From contig CP079860.1 in NCBI GenBank assembly GCA_019339365.1, forward strand, positions 1,302,001 to 1,366,000: a DNA stretch of 64,000 bases. Direction: 5' to 3'. Origin of the DNA: Vibrio neptunius. Lineage in GTDB: Bacteria; Pseudomonadota; Gammaproteobacteria; Enterobacterales; Vibrionaceae. A model generated the notes under the pieces. That model searched no databases, was not told where the DNA came from, and saw only the letters and a program-made list of their open reading frames with translations. The translations under genes were made by a program, and so were the position numbers. Positions within the stretch are counted from its first letter, which is position 1. Each line of letters begins with the position of its first letter. Below, piece after piece: positions 9,811 through 18,591 of the stretch.

Positions 9811-10730
9811 TGTCTTCCTTCTCCCGTGACGGTGACAAACACATCTTCTAGGCTCGGTCTGGCTAGATTCATTTCCGCTTCACTGAGCTCAGGAAACTGT
9901 TGGCGTAACCATGCAATCGGATCTTGGATATGTTGATGAATCAAAACTCGAAGTCGAATGCCCAATTGCGCGGCAGAGCGCACTTCCTCTCTGGCAAGAA
10001 GGGATTCCTTCAATGCCCGCAAATTGTCTGCTTTGACCTCAACAATGTTGACACCCATATCGGCCATTAACTGTTCTGGCTCGCCATCGGCACGAATTCT
10101 TCCCGCTTCCATGATGGCGAGTCTGTGGCAACGCTCCGCCTCATCCATGTAATGAGTCGTAACCAGAATCGTGGTTCCTTGGTCTGACAGATCAAAAAGT
10201 TGTTCCCAGAATTCGCGGCGGTTTTCTGGGTCAACGGCTGAAGTCGGTTCGTCAAGAAACAAGAGCTCAGGCTCATGCATAGTGGCGGCTGCGAGGGAAA
10301 GGCGTTGTTTCTGGCCGCCACTCATCCCACTGACACGTTGTTTTCGGCGCTGGTCCAAGCCGTAGGTTTTCAACTGTTCGTTGATACGTTGCTTGAGGTG
10401 CTTTGACCCCATACCGAATATTTGACCGATAAACTCTAAGTTTTCCTCGACGGTTAAATCGTCATATAAGGAGAACTTCTGCGTCATATAGCCAATTTTG
10501 AGGCGCAGCAGTTCAGACTGGCGTGGTATTTCTAACCCTAGTACATCGACATCACCTTCACTTGGGCTGAGCAAACCCGTTAGCACTCGGATGGTGGTGG
10601 ACTTCCCACAGCCGTTAGGTCCAAGAAAGCCGTAAATACTGCCTTTGGGTACATTGAGTGTGATGTCGTCAATGGCGGTGAAATCACCAAACCTCTTTAC
10701 CACATTTTCCGCTTTAATCGCATATTCCAT
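9807..10730 (-). CDS. ABC transporter ATP-binding protein
   Basis: Single-copy nucleotide-binding subunit of 307 aa. Walker A GPNGCGKST, Q-loop YMTQKFSLYDDLTVEEN, signature SGMSGGQKQR, Walker B LLFLDEPTSAVDP and H-loop TTHYMDEAERC are intact. The C-terminal region after about 215 is the extra domain seen in drug-export ATPases. I place the start at ATG 10730, which has GAGAG eight bases upstream; a GTG at 10736 overlapping the previous stop would add two residues. It is the middle gene of the HlyD-ATPase-permease operon. Confidence 0.87.
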   Translation of the reverse strand: MEYAIKAENVVKRFGDFTAIDDITLNVPKGSIYGFLGPNGCGKSTTIRVLTGLLSPSEGDVDVLGLEIPRQSELLRLKIGYMTQKFSLYDDLTVEENLEFIGQIFGMGSKHLKQRINEQLKTYGLDQRRKQRVSGMSGGQKQRLSLAAATMHEPELLFLDEPTSAVDPENRREFWEQLFDLSDQGTTILVTTHYMDEAERCHRLAIMEAGRIRADGEPEQLMADMGVNIVEVKADNLRALKESLLAREEVRSAAQLGIRLRVLIHQHIQDPIAWLRQQFPELSEAEMNLARPSLEDVFVTVTGEGRQ

Positions 10731-10735
10731 AGGCA

Positions 10736-11686
10736 CTACTCTCTAGACAAGTCTATTTGTGCTGGGATGCCAGATGGTAGTCGCTGAGCCGAGGACTCAA
10801 GGTCAACTTCTGCCAGATACATCAAGCGAGAACGCTCGTCTTCGGTGAGCGCATAATAGGGCGTAAATGAGGGCTCGCTGGCAACCCAACGAACGGTTCC
10901 AGAGATTGGGTTTTCAACACCATCTACCGTAACGGAAACGGATTTGCCCGGTATGAAATCAACGCGATGGTTAGCTGGCACATAAACACGCGCATACGGG
11001 ATGCGGCTTGCCTGTATCACGGCGACCACACCATTGACGGGAACGCGTTCGCCCAAATGGTAAGGTAAGTTATCCAACACCCCATCACGGGTGGCGGTAA
11101 TGGTGAGCTCGCTAAGCTTCTGTTGCTGGAGAGTCACATCAGCCACAGAAGCCGCGAGTTCGGCTTTTGCTTGTTCGATATCTTCAAGGCGTGAGCCAGC
11201 TGTCAGCTTGCTAAATTCTTCCTTTGCTGAGTCCAGTTCTGCTTTCGCAGAGTCACGTGCCGCAAGTGCGGTGTCTTTCTCTGATTGGCTGATCAAGCGT
11301 TTTTCAACCAACTCTGCTTTTCGGGTGTAATTTTTCTGGGCTTCAGTTAATTGAGCTTCAGCACGTTTAACACGAGCTTGAGAAGCAGCAATATCTTCTG
11401 GGCGTTCACCATTGGTTAATTTGAGTAGGTAAGCTTCTGCTTTGGATTGCTCAGCAACGGCACGGGCGAGTACCGCTTCTTGGCTAGTGGTATCAAGTTG
11501 CACCAACACTTCGCCTAGCTTTACTTGTGATCCTTCTGTCGCAGGTAACGCACGGATGATTTCGTTGGCGGTTGCAGTGAAGGTAACACGGTCTCTCTCC
11601 AACGTACCAAGTGCTTGAGATGAGTCATCTTGTGTACAGGCAGTTAACAGCGAAATCAGAACAGAACCGATCAAGAACCGTTTCAT
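10736..11686 (-). CDS. HlyD-family periplasmic adaptor lipoprotein
   Basis: Protein of 316 aa with a lipoprotein signal (LISLLTAC, lipobox cysteine at about 17), a lipoyl/barrel-sandwich half-motif (IIRALPATEGSQVKLGEVLV), a long coiled-coil hairpin rich in Ala, Glu and Lys (about 65-185), the second half-motif (DGVLDNLPYHLGERV) and a beta-barrel domain. It resembles YbhG/YhiI adaptors. It links the inner-membrane ABC exporter encoded downstream to an outer-membrane channel, which is not encoded here. Start ATG 11686 follows GGAG by 7 nt. It is first gene of the operon and divergent from the small gene at 11872. Confidence 0.85.
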   Translation of the reverse strand: MKRFLIGSVLISLLTACTQDDSSQALGTLERDRVTFTATANEIIRALPATEGSQVKLGEVLVQLDTTSQEAVLARAVAEQSKAEAYLLKLTNGERPEDIAASQARVKRAEAQLTEAQKNYTRKAELVEKRLISQSEKDTALAARDSAKAELDSAKEEFSKLTAGSRLEDIEQAKAELAASVADVTLQQQKLSELTITATRDGVLDNLPYHLGERVPVNGVVAVIQASRIPYARVYVPANHRVDFIPGKSVSVTVDGVENPISGTVRWVASEPSFTPYYALTEDERSRLMYLAEVDLESSAQRLPSGIPAQIDLSRE

Positions 11687-11871
11687 AAAGTACTCCAAAT
11701 CAGCAAGTTAAGGTGAAGGTGTCGCTAAGCGGAGCGATACCATTGATTGTCTAAGTAGGATATATTCTCGGTTAACTATAGATACAGAAACTTAATTCAT
11801 ACAAAATTAATCTAGTGATTAATTCTGTATGATTTCTTCTTTTTCTTCATGCAGTTATTACAGAGGTTGTA

Positions 11872-12222
11872 ATGGACTTTGAGCAAATGAGTGAGCAAGC
11901 TCTTTGGGAACTAGCCAATCCAATAATGGACAATTTAATGCAGGCTTCGACAGAGATAAATCATGCGAAACATGTGCAGGATTTTACCCCGCGCTTGCGC
12001 GATATCGTAAAGCCGGACTATTTCGAGCGTGTCGTGAAACAGTACCAGTCACAAAAAGGCGTGTTCGCTGACCGAGTTCCGGTGGCACTGTTCAAGCGCC
12101 CTGATTCAACCGCCTTTGTCTGGAAGCAAGGTTTCAGTCGAGTTGAAGGAGATTACGTCGCTGAAATGGTCTTGGTTTATCGTGAAGGGAAGATCATGGT
12201 GGATCACGTGATGGTGTTTTAA
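11872..12222 (+). CDS. Conserved hypothetical protein, 116 aa
   Basis: Soluble 116-aa protein with no signal or membrane span. It begins with an acidic helix (MDFEQMSEQALWELANPIMDNL), then RLRDIVKPDYFERVVKQYQ, and ends in beta-rich sequence (FVWKQGFSRV, MVLVYREGKIMVDHVMVF). The alpha-then-beta pattern is compatible with an NTF2-like fold, but I see no catalytic motif. Codon use looks like the neighbourhood and the frame is clean, so it is a real gene. Function unknown. Confidence 0.65.
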   Translation: MDFEQMSEQALWELANPIMDNLMQASTEINHAKHVQDFTPRLRDIVKPDYFERVVKQYQSQKGVFADRVPVALFKRPDSTAFVWKQGFSRVEGDYVAEMVLVYREGKIMVDHVMVF

Positions 12223-12311
12223 CCGAACTCTGACGGCTATAGGCATTGCGGTCCCTCAGATAAGGCTTTAGAATCGCGTCTCCACTAACATAAGCGCATG
12301 TTTGAGGAACT

Positions 12312-12461
12312 ATGAACAATGCCCAAGCGATAGTGGCGCATCAGGCGAAGCACACGATATCACCTAAGCGTGAAATTGTACTTCGCGAGATGTTGTCACT
12401 GGCAAAAATGGCATCAATGATTGCTGTCCCATTTTTGCTCATTACTCTGGCTTGGATCTAA
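12312..12461 (+). CDS. Small membrane protein, 49 aa (too short for usual gene calling)
   Basis: ATG at 12312 preceded by GAGGAA at ideal spacing. The 49-aa product has a basic, polar N-terminus (KHTISPKREIVLREM) followed by one hydrophobic helix (MASMIAVPFLLITLAWI) running to the C-terminus, so the N-terminus is probably cytoplasmic. A stem-loop begins six bases after the stop. The combination of ribosome site, membrane helix and terminator supports a real small gene. Family and role unknown; similar tail-anchored small proteins often bind a larger membrane partner. Confidence 0.55.
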   Translation: MNNAQAIVAHQAKHTISPKREIVLREMLSLAKMASMIAVPFLLITLAWI

Positions 12462-12466
12462 ACCAG

Positions 12467-12491
12467 AGCACACAGCACAAGGATGTGTGCT
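12467..12491. terminator. Terminator-like hairpin between small ORF and fumC
   Basis: Stem AGCACAC/GTGTGCT with an 11-nt loop, between convergent genes. No strong T run on either side. Confidence 0.5.
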
Positions 12492-12498
12492 ATCGGGT

Positions 12499-13899
12499 TT
12501 ATTCGGCAACACCACCTTGAGTCAGCTTCGCCGGATCAAGCAAACGCTCTAGCGTAGTACGATCAAGATCCGTTTCTTCTTCTGCGACGTCAATAATGGC
12601 ACGTCCTTGTTTGTATGCCTTCTTAGCCACTTCAGCTGCTTTTAAATAGCCAATAACAGGGTTGAGCGCCGTCACCAGAATCGGGTTTTTCGCTAATGCG
12701 ACTTGAAGGTTGTCTTCACGGACCTTGAAGGTCGCGACCGCTTTGTCTGCCAGAGCCAGCGCGCTGTGGGCTAACAGTTCGATGCTTTCCAGTACATTGT
12801 GAGCGATTACAGGCAGCATGACGTTAAGCTGGAAGTTGCCAGATTGGCCGCCTACGGTGATGGTGGTATCGTTGCCGATCACTTGTGCGGCTGCCATGGC
12901 TGCGGCCTCAGGGATCACTGGGTTGACTTTGCCCGGCATAATAGAAGAGCCTGGTTGTAGGCCTTGCAGTTCAATCTCACCCAAGCCAGCAAGTGGGCCG
13001 GAATTCATCCAGCGTAGATCGTTCGATATTTTCATCATCGCTACGGCAGCCGTTTTGAGCTGACCGGAAAGAGCAACTAGGGCATCCTGACTGCTCAAGT
13101 TGTAGAAGAAGTTTTCGCTAGACGTGAATTGTAAACGGGTTGCCTGAGAGAGGTTATCTGCAAAGGCTTGAGCAAATCTTGGATCAGCATTGATACCTGT
13201 ACCGACAGCGGTACCACCTTGGGCCAAAGCTTTAACGCCAATCAGGCTTTGTTCAATCCCTTGTTTCGCTTGTTCAAGCTGGAACTGCCAGCCGCCAAGT
13301 TCTTGATCAAATGTGATTGGCATGGCGTCCATCAGATGTGTTCTGCCTGTTTTCACAACATGGCCGATTTCATTGCGCTTACTCTGTAGCGTAGTAATGA
13401 AGTGATTTAACGCTGGGGTAAGCTGTTTTTCTACGGTTAGGGCTGCGCTGACCTGAATCGCTGTTGGAACAACGTCGTTACTGCTTTGACCCATGTTGAC
13501 ATGGTCGTTAGGGTTTACGTCACCACCAAGAATATCACTGGCTAACGTCGCAATCACTTCATTAGCATTCATGTTCGAACTGGTGCCTGAGCCAGTTTGA
13601 AAAACGTCAATCGGGAAGTGCTCTAGGTGCTGACCATCAATAATGGTTTGCGCGGCGTCGGCTATCGCATTGGCAATATCACCTTCCATTAGACCCAGTT
13701 GAGCATTTGTTAACGCGGCCGTTTGCTTAACGTAAGCCAGAGCCTGAATAAATGCGCTTGGCATCGTATGTTTGCTGAAATGAAAGTTGTCGACTGCGCG
13801 TTGTGTTTGTGCCTGATATAGGGCATTCGCGGGTACTTTCACTTCTCCCATGCTGTCTTTTTCAACACGGAATTCTTGCGGGGCAGAAGATTGAGTCAT
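12499..13899 (-). CDS. fumC: Class II fumarate hydratase (iron-independent)
   Basis: Fumarase C, 466 aa, interconverting fumarate and malate in the citric acid cycle. The superfamily signature GSSIMPGKVNP is present, as are TGSGTSSNMNANEV and the substrate-site segment KTGRTHLMDAMP. Length fits the family. Class II fumarases have no iron-sulfur cluster and substitute for FumA/B under iron limitation or oxidative stress. The gene lies 17 bp downstream of a small gene whose promoter region has a Fur box, matching that logic. AAAGGAT precedes the ATG. Confidence 0.93.
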   Translation of the reverse strand: MTQSSAPQEFRVEKDSMGEVKVPANALYQAQTQRAVDNFHFSKHTMPSAFIQALAYVKQTAALTNAQLGLMEGDIANAIADAAQTIIDGQHLEHFPIDVFQTGSGTSSNMNANEVIATLASDILGGDVNPNDHVNMGQSSNDVVPTAIQVSAALTVEKQLTPALNHFITTLQSKRNEIGHVVKTGRTHLMDAMPITFDQELGGWQFQLEQAKQGIEQSLIGVKALAQGGTAVGTGINADPRFAQAFADNLSQATRLQFTSSENFFYNLSSQDALVALSGQLKTAAVAMMKISNDLRWMNSGPLAGLGEIELQGLQPGSSIMPGKVNPVIPEAAAMAAAQVIGNDTTITVGGQSGNFQLNVMLPVIAHNVLESIELLAHSALALADKAVATFKVREDNLQVALAKNPILVTALNPVIGYLKAAEVAKKAYKQGRAIIDVAEEETDLDRTTLERLLDPAKLTQGGVAE

Positions 13900-13916
13900 T
13901 GGTTATCCTTTTGAAC

Positions 13917-14297
13917 TTAGTCGTGTGGCGTTTGGATACGCTGCAATTGTTGTTGTAGGTTTAAAAACTGAATATCGCCATCTTCCCATTGGTAGTAGTA
14001 GCGTTTTAAACAGAGTAGGGGAGTATGGATTGCGTCGAGGCAAACCCGTCGGAATGTACGGCTTCTCACCGGATCCTGAATCGCTTCAATCAAATGAAAA
14101 TACACCTGACGTAGGTAAAGTTCACACAGTAGTGGGTTCTCATTCTCCGTACCTTGTTCATACAATGACGATAAGGTCATCGCCCAATGTATGTAGTCGT
14201 GAATGATATCGGGCTCGAATCCACTAGGAGTGTAACGATCAACAAATCTATCTTGTGCTTTAAAGAAAGCATTATAAAGCGGTTTTTGGCTATCCAT
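13917..14297 (-). CDS. FumC-linked hypothetical protein (FagA/OrfX-like by position)
   Basis: Protein of 126 aa starting at ATG 14297 behind TGAGG. It is helical and polar, with no signal peptide or membrane span: NAFFKAQDRFVDRYTPSGFEPD, an aromatic central stretch (HDYIHWAMTLSSLYEQ), CLKRYYYQWEDGD near the end. It is first gene of a two-gene operon with fumC. In Pseudomonas the Fur-regulated locus is fagA-fumC-orfX-sodA, so a Fur-boxed small gene before fumC suggests the same iron-starvation unit. I did not establish homology to fagA or orfX; that part is inferred from context. Confidence 0.68.
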   Translation of the reverse strand: MDSQKPLYNAFFKAQDRFVDRYTPSGFEPDIIHDYIHWAMTLSSLYEQGTENENPLLCELYLRQVYFHLIEAIQDPVRSRTFRRVCLDAIHTPLLCLKRYYYQWEDGDIQFLNLQQQLQRIQTPHD

Positions 14298-14316
14298 ACT
14301 GACCTCAAAAATTTTG

Positions 14317-14335
14317 TAATGAGAATTATTATCGC
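14317..14335 (-). promoter_or_regulatory. Putative Fur box upstream of orf-fumC
   Basis: The minus strand reads GATAATAATTCTCATTA, a close match to the 19-bp Fur consensus GATAATGATAATCATTATC, about 20 bp upstream of the first start codon. Confidence 0.65.
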
Positions 14336-14652
14336 TTTGAGTGCTCGAATCAACCCTGTTTGCTGTATGGATGTCAGACAGTGCGCTGGCGCACAATCAG
14401 ATGCTGTTTTCTGATGATAGTAGCGGCGATTACTGCGGCGCCTCAAGATAAGAGCAGTGCCGAAAGGAATAAACCGACGCCATAGGCGGTATGGGTGAAT
14501 AGGCTTAATGCTCTCGCTAGCCTTGGCTCTAACCGTGACCATTACAGCAACTTGGACTGCTTAACAGGCTTATCAGTCAGCAGATTGCCATAGATAGGCT
14601 TACACTAAACACTAGGTCAACAGACTCTAATTAGAACCAATAAGGTCGCACT

Positions 14653-15600
14653 TTGCTTACCGACAAAAGACTTACATTTGCCACTGCCAATTTGTTCAAT
14701 TTCATCGAACCACCAGGTGCATATTATGATTTTGCAAATATCTATGATGCTGACGCTTGGCAAGCTAAATGCCAATGGACAAAAAATGCCATTCAGAGCC
14801 TCGAAGCGGACATTATTGGAGTTCAGGAAGTATTTAGTCTTGATGCTGCCTGCCAGTTATTCAAACAAATGGGCTACTCATATTTTGCCAGCGTAGATAG
14901 CCCAAACATAGAAAGTGATTACATCTACTCTCATCCCGTTGTGGCTCTGGCGTCTAAATACCCCATCTCACATGTTGAAGCGGTCACGTTACCGGCATCA
15001 TCGCTAGCAGGCTATTCAATCCCGCTGCCAGCTTTTAGTCGTCAGCCCGTTTTTGCAGTGGTAGAAGTTCCAGATATTGGTGAAGTCGCTGTTTATGTCA
15101 GCCACCTAAAATCTCAGAGAGCCACCCAAGCGATGGAAGAAGGTGAGGGGCACCTGCTTGTGGGTCAATGGCTTTCAAGCCAGCAAAGAGGATGGGAAGC
15201 GGTGATGCTGAGATTGGCGATGGAACAAGGATACGCGAAGCATCCGATTCCGACTGTTCTGATGGGGGATATGAATCAGCCGATCAGCAGTGACATCACA
15301 GGTTTACTGACCAAAACTATCGAAGGCGAATCTGGCCTTAAGCTGCGAGACAGTTGGGACATTTTCGCTATAAAGCAGCCTGAGACAGAGCGTCCGCCTA
15401 CACACTATCATTTCGCAAAAGGCAACGTGCTTGACTACATCTTATTGTCGCAGGAGTTTCAGCCCGACTCGCAGTACTCAATGGCCGATGTGACATCCTA
15501 TTCCACGCTCGACAATCACCTCATCAATCCACGTTTTGAACGAGACAAGCAGGCGAGTGATCATGCGTTTGTCTCGGTGACAGTTAGGTTTGTGCTGTGA
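14653..15600 (+). CDS. Endonuclease/exonuclease/phosphatase family protein
   Basis: Cytoplasmic EEP-fold protein of 315 aa: ATANLFNF (Asn), DIIGVQEVFS (Glu), VYVSHLKSQR (His), TVLMGDMNQP (Asp/Asn), NVLDYILLS and ASDHAFVS (Asp-His). It has no signal peptide, unlike the membrane-anchored EEP protein at 7292. The start is TTG at 14653 behind AAGG; no better in-frame ATG lies upstream. Substrate (nucleic acid, inositol phosphate or other phosphodiester) cannot be read from the sequence. Single gene, divergent from the orf-fumC operon. Confidence 0.78.
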   Translation: MLTDKRLTFATANLFNFIEPPGAYYDFANIYDADAWQAKCQWTKNAIQSLEADIIGVQEVFSLDAACQLFKQMGYSYFASVDSPNIESDYIYSHPVVALASKYPISHVEAVTLPASSLAGYSIPLPAFSRQPVFAVVEVPDIGEVAVYVSHLKSQRATQAMEEGEGHLLVGQWLSSQQRGWEAVMLRLAMEQGYAKHPIPTVLMGDMNQPISSDITGLLTKTIEGESGLKLRDSWDIFAIKQPETERPPTHYHFAKGNVLDYILLSQEFQPDSQYSMADVTSYSTLDNHLINPRFERDKQASDHAFVSVTVRFVL

Positions 15601-15700
15601 TGTGTCCGACACTAATTGATAGCTAACAATCAAATTTCCAATGTTTTCAATAGGTAATGTGTATTCTTAGTGAGCGATAGCGTTTTCAAGCGTGCAAAAA

Positions 15701-15727
15701 ATCCCCTCGCAAAAATGCAGAGGGGAT
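15701..15727. terminator. Intrinsic terminator (trhO end)
   Basis: Stem ATCCCCTC/GAGGGGAT with an 11-nt loop. The A run to the left gives a U tract for the minus-strand trhO transcript. Confidence 0.75.
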
Positions 15728-15748
15728 GGAATTCAGAACGAGTAGGCG

Positions 15749-16729
15749 TTACTTAGATTTTCTTTGCTGTTCTTTACGGGCAATTTTTTCTTTTCGACGT
15801 TGAGCAATCACCTGATCGGCCTCGCCTCCAACGTGTGTTTCGCCGCGTTTGTTAGCGAGTTGAACTTGCTTTTCACGCTCACGGAAGCGCGCTTTTTGCT
15901 CATCTGTATGCTTGTCGATACATTTAGGGCAGCTAACGCCTTTTTCAAATGCTTCCGATTCCATGTCTTCCTGAGTAATTGGCAAACGACACGCATTACA
16001 CATCTCGTAGCCACTTTTCTCTAGCTGGTGGTTTACCGCGACACGGCCATCGAATACGTAGCAGTCGCCTTCCCACATGCTTTCTTCTTCAGGCACTTCT
16101 TCAAGATACTTCAGGATGCCGCCTTCTAGGTGGTACACCTCTTCGAAGCCTTGTTCCTTCATGTAAGCCGTAGATTTTTCACAACGAATACCACCAGTAC
16201 AGAACATAGCGACTTTCTTGTGCTTCGCTGGATCCATGTTTTCAGCGACGTACTCAGGGAAGTCACGGAAAGTATCGGTTTTCGGGTTGACGGCATTTTT
16301 GAACGTACCAATTTCGATTTCGTAGTCATTACGAGTATCGACGACGAAAACTTCAGGATCTGAGATCAGCTCATTCCACTCGTCTGGCTTGACGTAAGTA
16401 CCGACCACATGACGAGGATCGATGCCTTCTACACCAAGAGTCACGATCTCTTTTTTCAACTTAACCTTGGTACGGTTAAACGGTTGGTTTGCGTCGAATG
16501 ACTCTTTGTAAACGATATCTGCAAGGCGTGAATCCTGCTTGAACCAGGCGAGAAGAGTGTCGATACCTTCACGGCTAGAAGCGACCGTACCATTGATGCC
16601 TTCGCTAGCCAGCAAGAGCGTGCCACGGATTTGATGTTGTTCCATCAGCGCTTTTAGCGGCTCACGAAGTTCCACATAATCTTCAAGACGCACAAACTTA
16701 TAAAGTGCACATACTACGTAATCTGTCAT
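15749..16729 (-). CDS. trhO: tRNA uridine(34) hydroxylase (rhodanese-like)
   Basis: TrhO/YceA, 326 aa, which forms 5-hydroxyuridine at the wobble position of certain tRNAs using oxygen. The N-terminal acylphosphatase-like domain contains [13 protein letters not shown]. The rhodanese domain (about 125-220) carries [15 protein letters not shown] and the catalytic-loop cysteine in [12 protein letters not shown]. The C-terminal region has paired cysteines (CNACRLP, CPKC) and a basic tail ([15 protein letters not shown]) suited to RNA binding. Length and motifs match the family. Monocistronic. Confidence 0.92.
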   Translation of the reverse strand: MTDYVVCALYKFVRLEDYVELREPLKALMEQHQIRGTLLLASEGINGTVASSREGIDTLLAWFKQDSRLADIVYKESFDANQPFNRTKVKLKKEIVTLGVEGIDPRHVVGTYVKPDEWNELISDPEVFVVDTRNDYEIEIGTFKNAVNPKTDTFRDFPEYVAENMDPAKHKKVAMFCTGGIRCEKSTAYMKEQGFEEVYHLEGGILKYLEEVPEEESMWEGDCYVFDGRVAVNHQLEKSGYEMCNACRLPITQEDMESEAFEKGVSCPKCIDKHTDEQKARFREREKQVQLANKRGETHVGGEADQVIAQRRKEKIARKEQQRKSK

Positions 16730-16877
16730 GTTTTTTCCTTTTAGCGAACTGGAGCGTAAATCCAGAGCTTTGTGTTAAATCGGGTGAAGTATAGCGGAGA
16801 GCGCTAGCGACAAATACAGACAGTTTTTAGGGTTTAATTGATGAAGTATGTTTTGTCATATTTTGATGATAAAAGGT

Positions 16878-17270
16878 TTATACCGTTAGCTCAATCCGAT
16901 TGCCGTCTGGGTCAAAGAAGCAACTTTCGTAGTAGCCATCCCCCGTCGTTCTCGGGCCACTAAGTAACTCGTAGCCATCTGCAACTAAACGTTGAGTTAA
17001 TTGATCTACCGCCTGTTCTGAACCAAGTGAAATAGCAATATGGATAAAACCAGTGAACTGGTCATAAAGGTCATCTTTTGATTCTGGAATGCTGTCCATT
17101 TGCATCAGTTCTAGGCGGCAACCAGTGCTAAAAGATAAGAAGTAAGAAGAGAAGTTCTTTTCACTGTTATGGTATTTTTGGTTAGGCGTCGCGTTGAAAT
17201 ACTTGATGTAGAAACCTTTGAGTAACTCTAGCTGTTTGGTCCAGAGCGCAACGTGCTCAATTTTCATCAT
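16878..17270 (-). CDS. VOC family protein (glyoxalase-like)
   Basis: Single VOC protein of 130 aa: KIEHVALWTKQLELLKGFYIKYF at the N-terminus, GCRLELMQ, FIHIAISLGSEQAVDQL, and GYYESCFFDPDGNRIELTV at the C-terminus. The candidate metal ligands (His6, Glu in LELM, His in FIHIA, Glu in RIELTV) are all in place, so a metal-dependent lyase, isomerase or dioxygenase-like activity is possible. The substrate is unknown; lactoylglutathione-lyase-like is the usual automatic label. The start is one of two adjacent ATGs. Confidence 0.78.
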   Translation of the reverse strand: MMKIEHVALWTKQLELLKGFYIKYFNATPNQKYHNSEKNFSSYFLSFSTGCRLELMQMDSIPESKDDLYDQFTGFIHIAISLGSEQAVDQLTQRLVADGYELLSGPRTTGDGYYESCFFDPDGNRIELTV

Positions 17271-17398
17271 TGCATCTCAATCGGCGTGTTTGATAGGAAA
17301 TGCTAATCGTGAGCTAGGAAGAAAAAAAAGAGATGATTTATTTCGGTTTTTTTCCTTATTACTGATGATATTGGTTGGGAAGAAGCTATGGATTAGTG

Positions 17399-17425
17399 AC
17401 ACTTAACTCTGGCAGAGTTAAGTGT
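17399..17425. repeat. Perfect 11-bp inverted repeat
   Basis: ACACTTAACTC and GAGTTAAGTGT flank a TGGCA loop. There is no adjacent T run, so it may be an operator or RNA hairpin rather than a standard terminator. Confidence 0.55.
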
Positions 17426-17493
17426 AAGAAAACAGGATGTGATTGCCGAATGCGTTTTCCCAATTAGTGCTCTAGTTGGGGGCGGTGGAACGA

Positions 17494-17528
17494 AATAAAT
17501 CCTCTCATTTTGAATGGGAGGATTTATT
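17494..17528. terminator. Terminator-like hairpin (yghU end)
   Basis: Long stem AATAAATCCTCTCATT/AATGGGAGGATTTATT with one mismatch and a 3-nt loop, just past the yghU stop. Confidence 0.65.
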
Positions 17529-17543
17529 GTTGTGTTTTATGAC

Positions 17544-18401
17544 TTAAGGTTTGAGCTTAAGTACCTTATCGATATCTTCCGCGCTATGACGTTCTGGAAC
17601 CTGCTCCCACTCTTCGCCCCATGCGCGGTTGACGATACGACCACGCTGGACTGCTTGGCGAGCTTCAATGGCTTCAGCCCAACGCTTGAGGTTTTTATAG
17701 CTATCGACGTCAAGAAATTCGCCAGCGTCGTAAATCTTACCCAGCACCAAATTGCCGTACCAAGGCCAGATAGCGATGTCCGCAATGCTGTATTCTTCAC
17801 CAGCGATAAAGGTATGGTTTGCTAGCTGCTTGTCCAATACATCCAGCTGACGTTTCGCTTCCATTGAGAAGCGATTGATTGGGTATTCAAACTTCTCTGG
17901 CGCGTAGGCGTAGAAATGACCAAAACCACCGCCTAAGTACGGTGCGGAGCCCTGAAGCCAGAACAGCCAGTTCATGACCTCTGTTTTCGCTGTAACATCT
18001 GTTGGTAGGAAATGGCCGAATTTCTCGGCAAGGTACAGCAAAATATTACCAGATTCGAATACGTTGATTGGTGTGTCACCTGAGCGGTCAACCAATGCTG
18101 GGATCTTGGAGTTTGGGTTCACCTCGACAAAGCCAGAACCAAACTGATCTCCGTCGCCAATTTTTATCAAATAAGCGTCATACTCAGCGTCACTGACCCC
18201 AAGGGCGAGAAGTTCCTCAAGCATAATCGTCACTTTTTGGCCATTTGGTGTGCCCATAGAATGCAGCTGGATTGGGTGTGAGCCAACGGGTAGTGCTTGC
18301 TCGTGACGGGCCCCTGAATCTGGTCGGTTAATGCTGGCCCATTGGCCGCCATTCTCGTCATCCATTTTCCAAACTTTTGGTGGTACGTATTGGTTAGTCA
18401 T
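17544..18401 (-). CDS. yghU: Glutathione S-transferase family disulfide-bond reductase YghU
   Basis: Protein of 285 aa closely matching E. coli YghU along its length: NGQKVTIMLEELLALGV, GDGDQFGSGFVEVNPNSKIPAL, VFESGNILLYLAEKFG, and the helical domain NWLFWLQGSAPYLGGGFGHF. It is a Nu-class GST with glutathione-dependent disulfide reductase and peroxidase activity and no classical catalytic Tyr/Ser/Cys. I start at ATG 18401 (MTNQYVPPKVW) because this aligns with E. coli; the open frame extends 55 codons upstream without family similarity. Cytosolic, single gene. Confidence 0.93.
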   Translation of the reverse strand: MTNQYVPPKVWKMDDENGGQWASINRPDSGARHEQALPVGSHPIQLHSMGTPNGQKVTIMLEELLALGVSDAEYDAYLIKIGDGDQFGSGFVEVNPNSKIPALVDRSGDTPINVFESGNILLYLAEKFGHFLPTDVTAKTEVMNWLFWLQGSAPYLGGGFGHFYAYAPEKFEYPINRFSMEAKRQLDVLDKQLANHTFIAGEEYSIADIAIWPWYGNLVLGKIYDAGEFLDVDSYKNLKRWAEAIEARQAVQRGRIVNRAWGEEWEQVPERHSAEDIDKVLKLKP

Positions 18402-18591
18402 TATGATTCCTTGTCCAAAATTGATATCCGGCACTAGATTAGATTGTGATGATATGAAGAGATAAAAACCCCTCGTTATCAGATTATTAGAACCTTTGGT
18501 TATTGCAAATCGGTTAATTGAATAAGGGGTTGCTAATGGAGGGAGATGGACGGATAAGCAACCCATTGATATTACCCTAGGGGTGGTAAGA

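Noticed and set aside
18402..18566. 55-codon N-terminal extension of YghU
   Set aside because: No similarity to family N-termini; E. coli YghU aligns from MTNQ at 18401.
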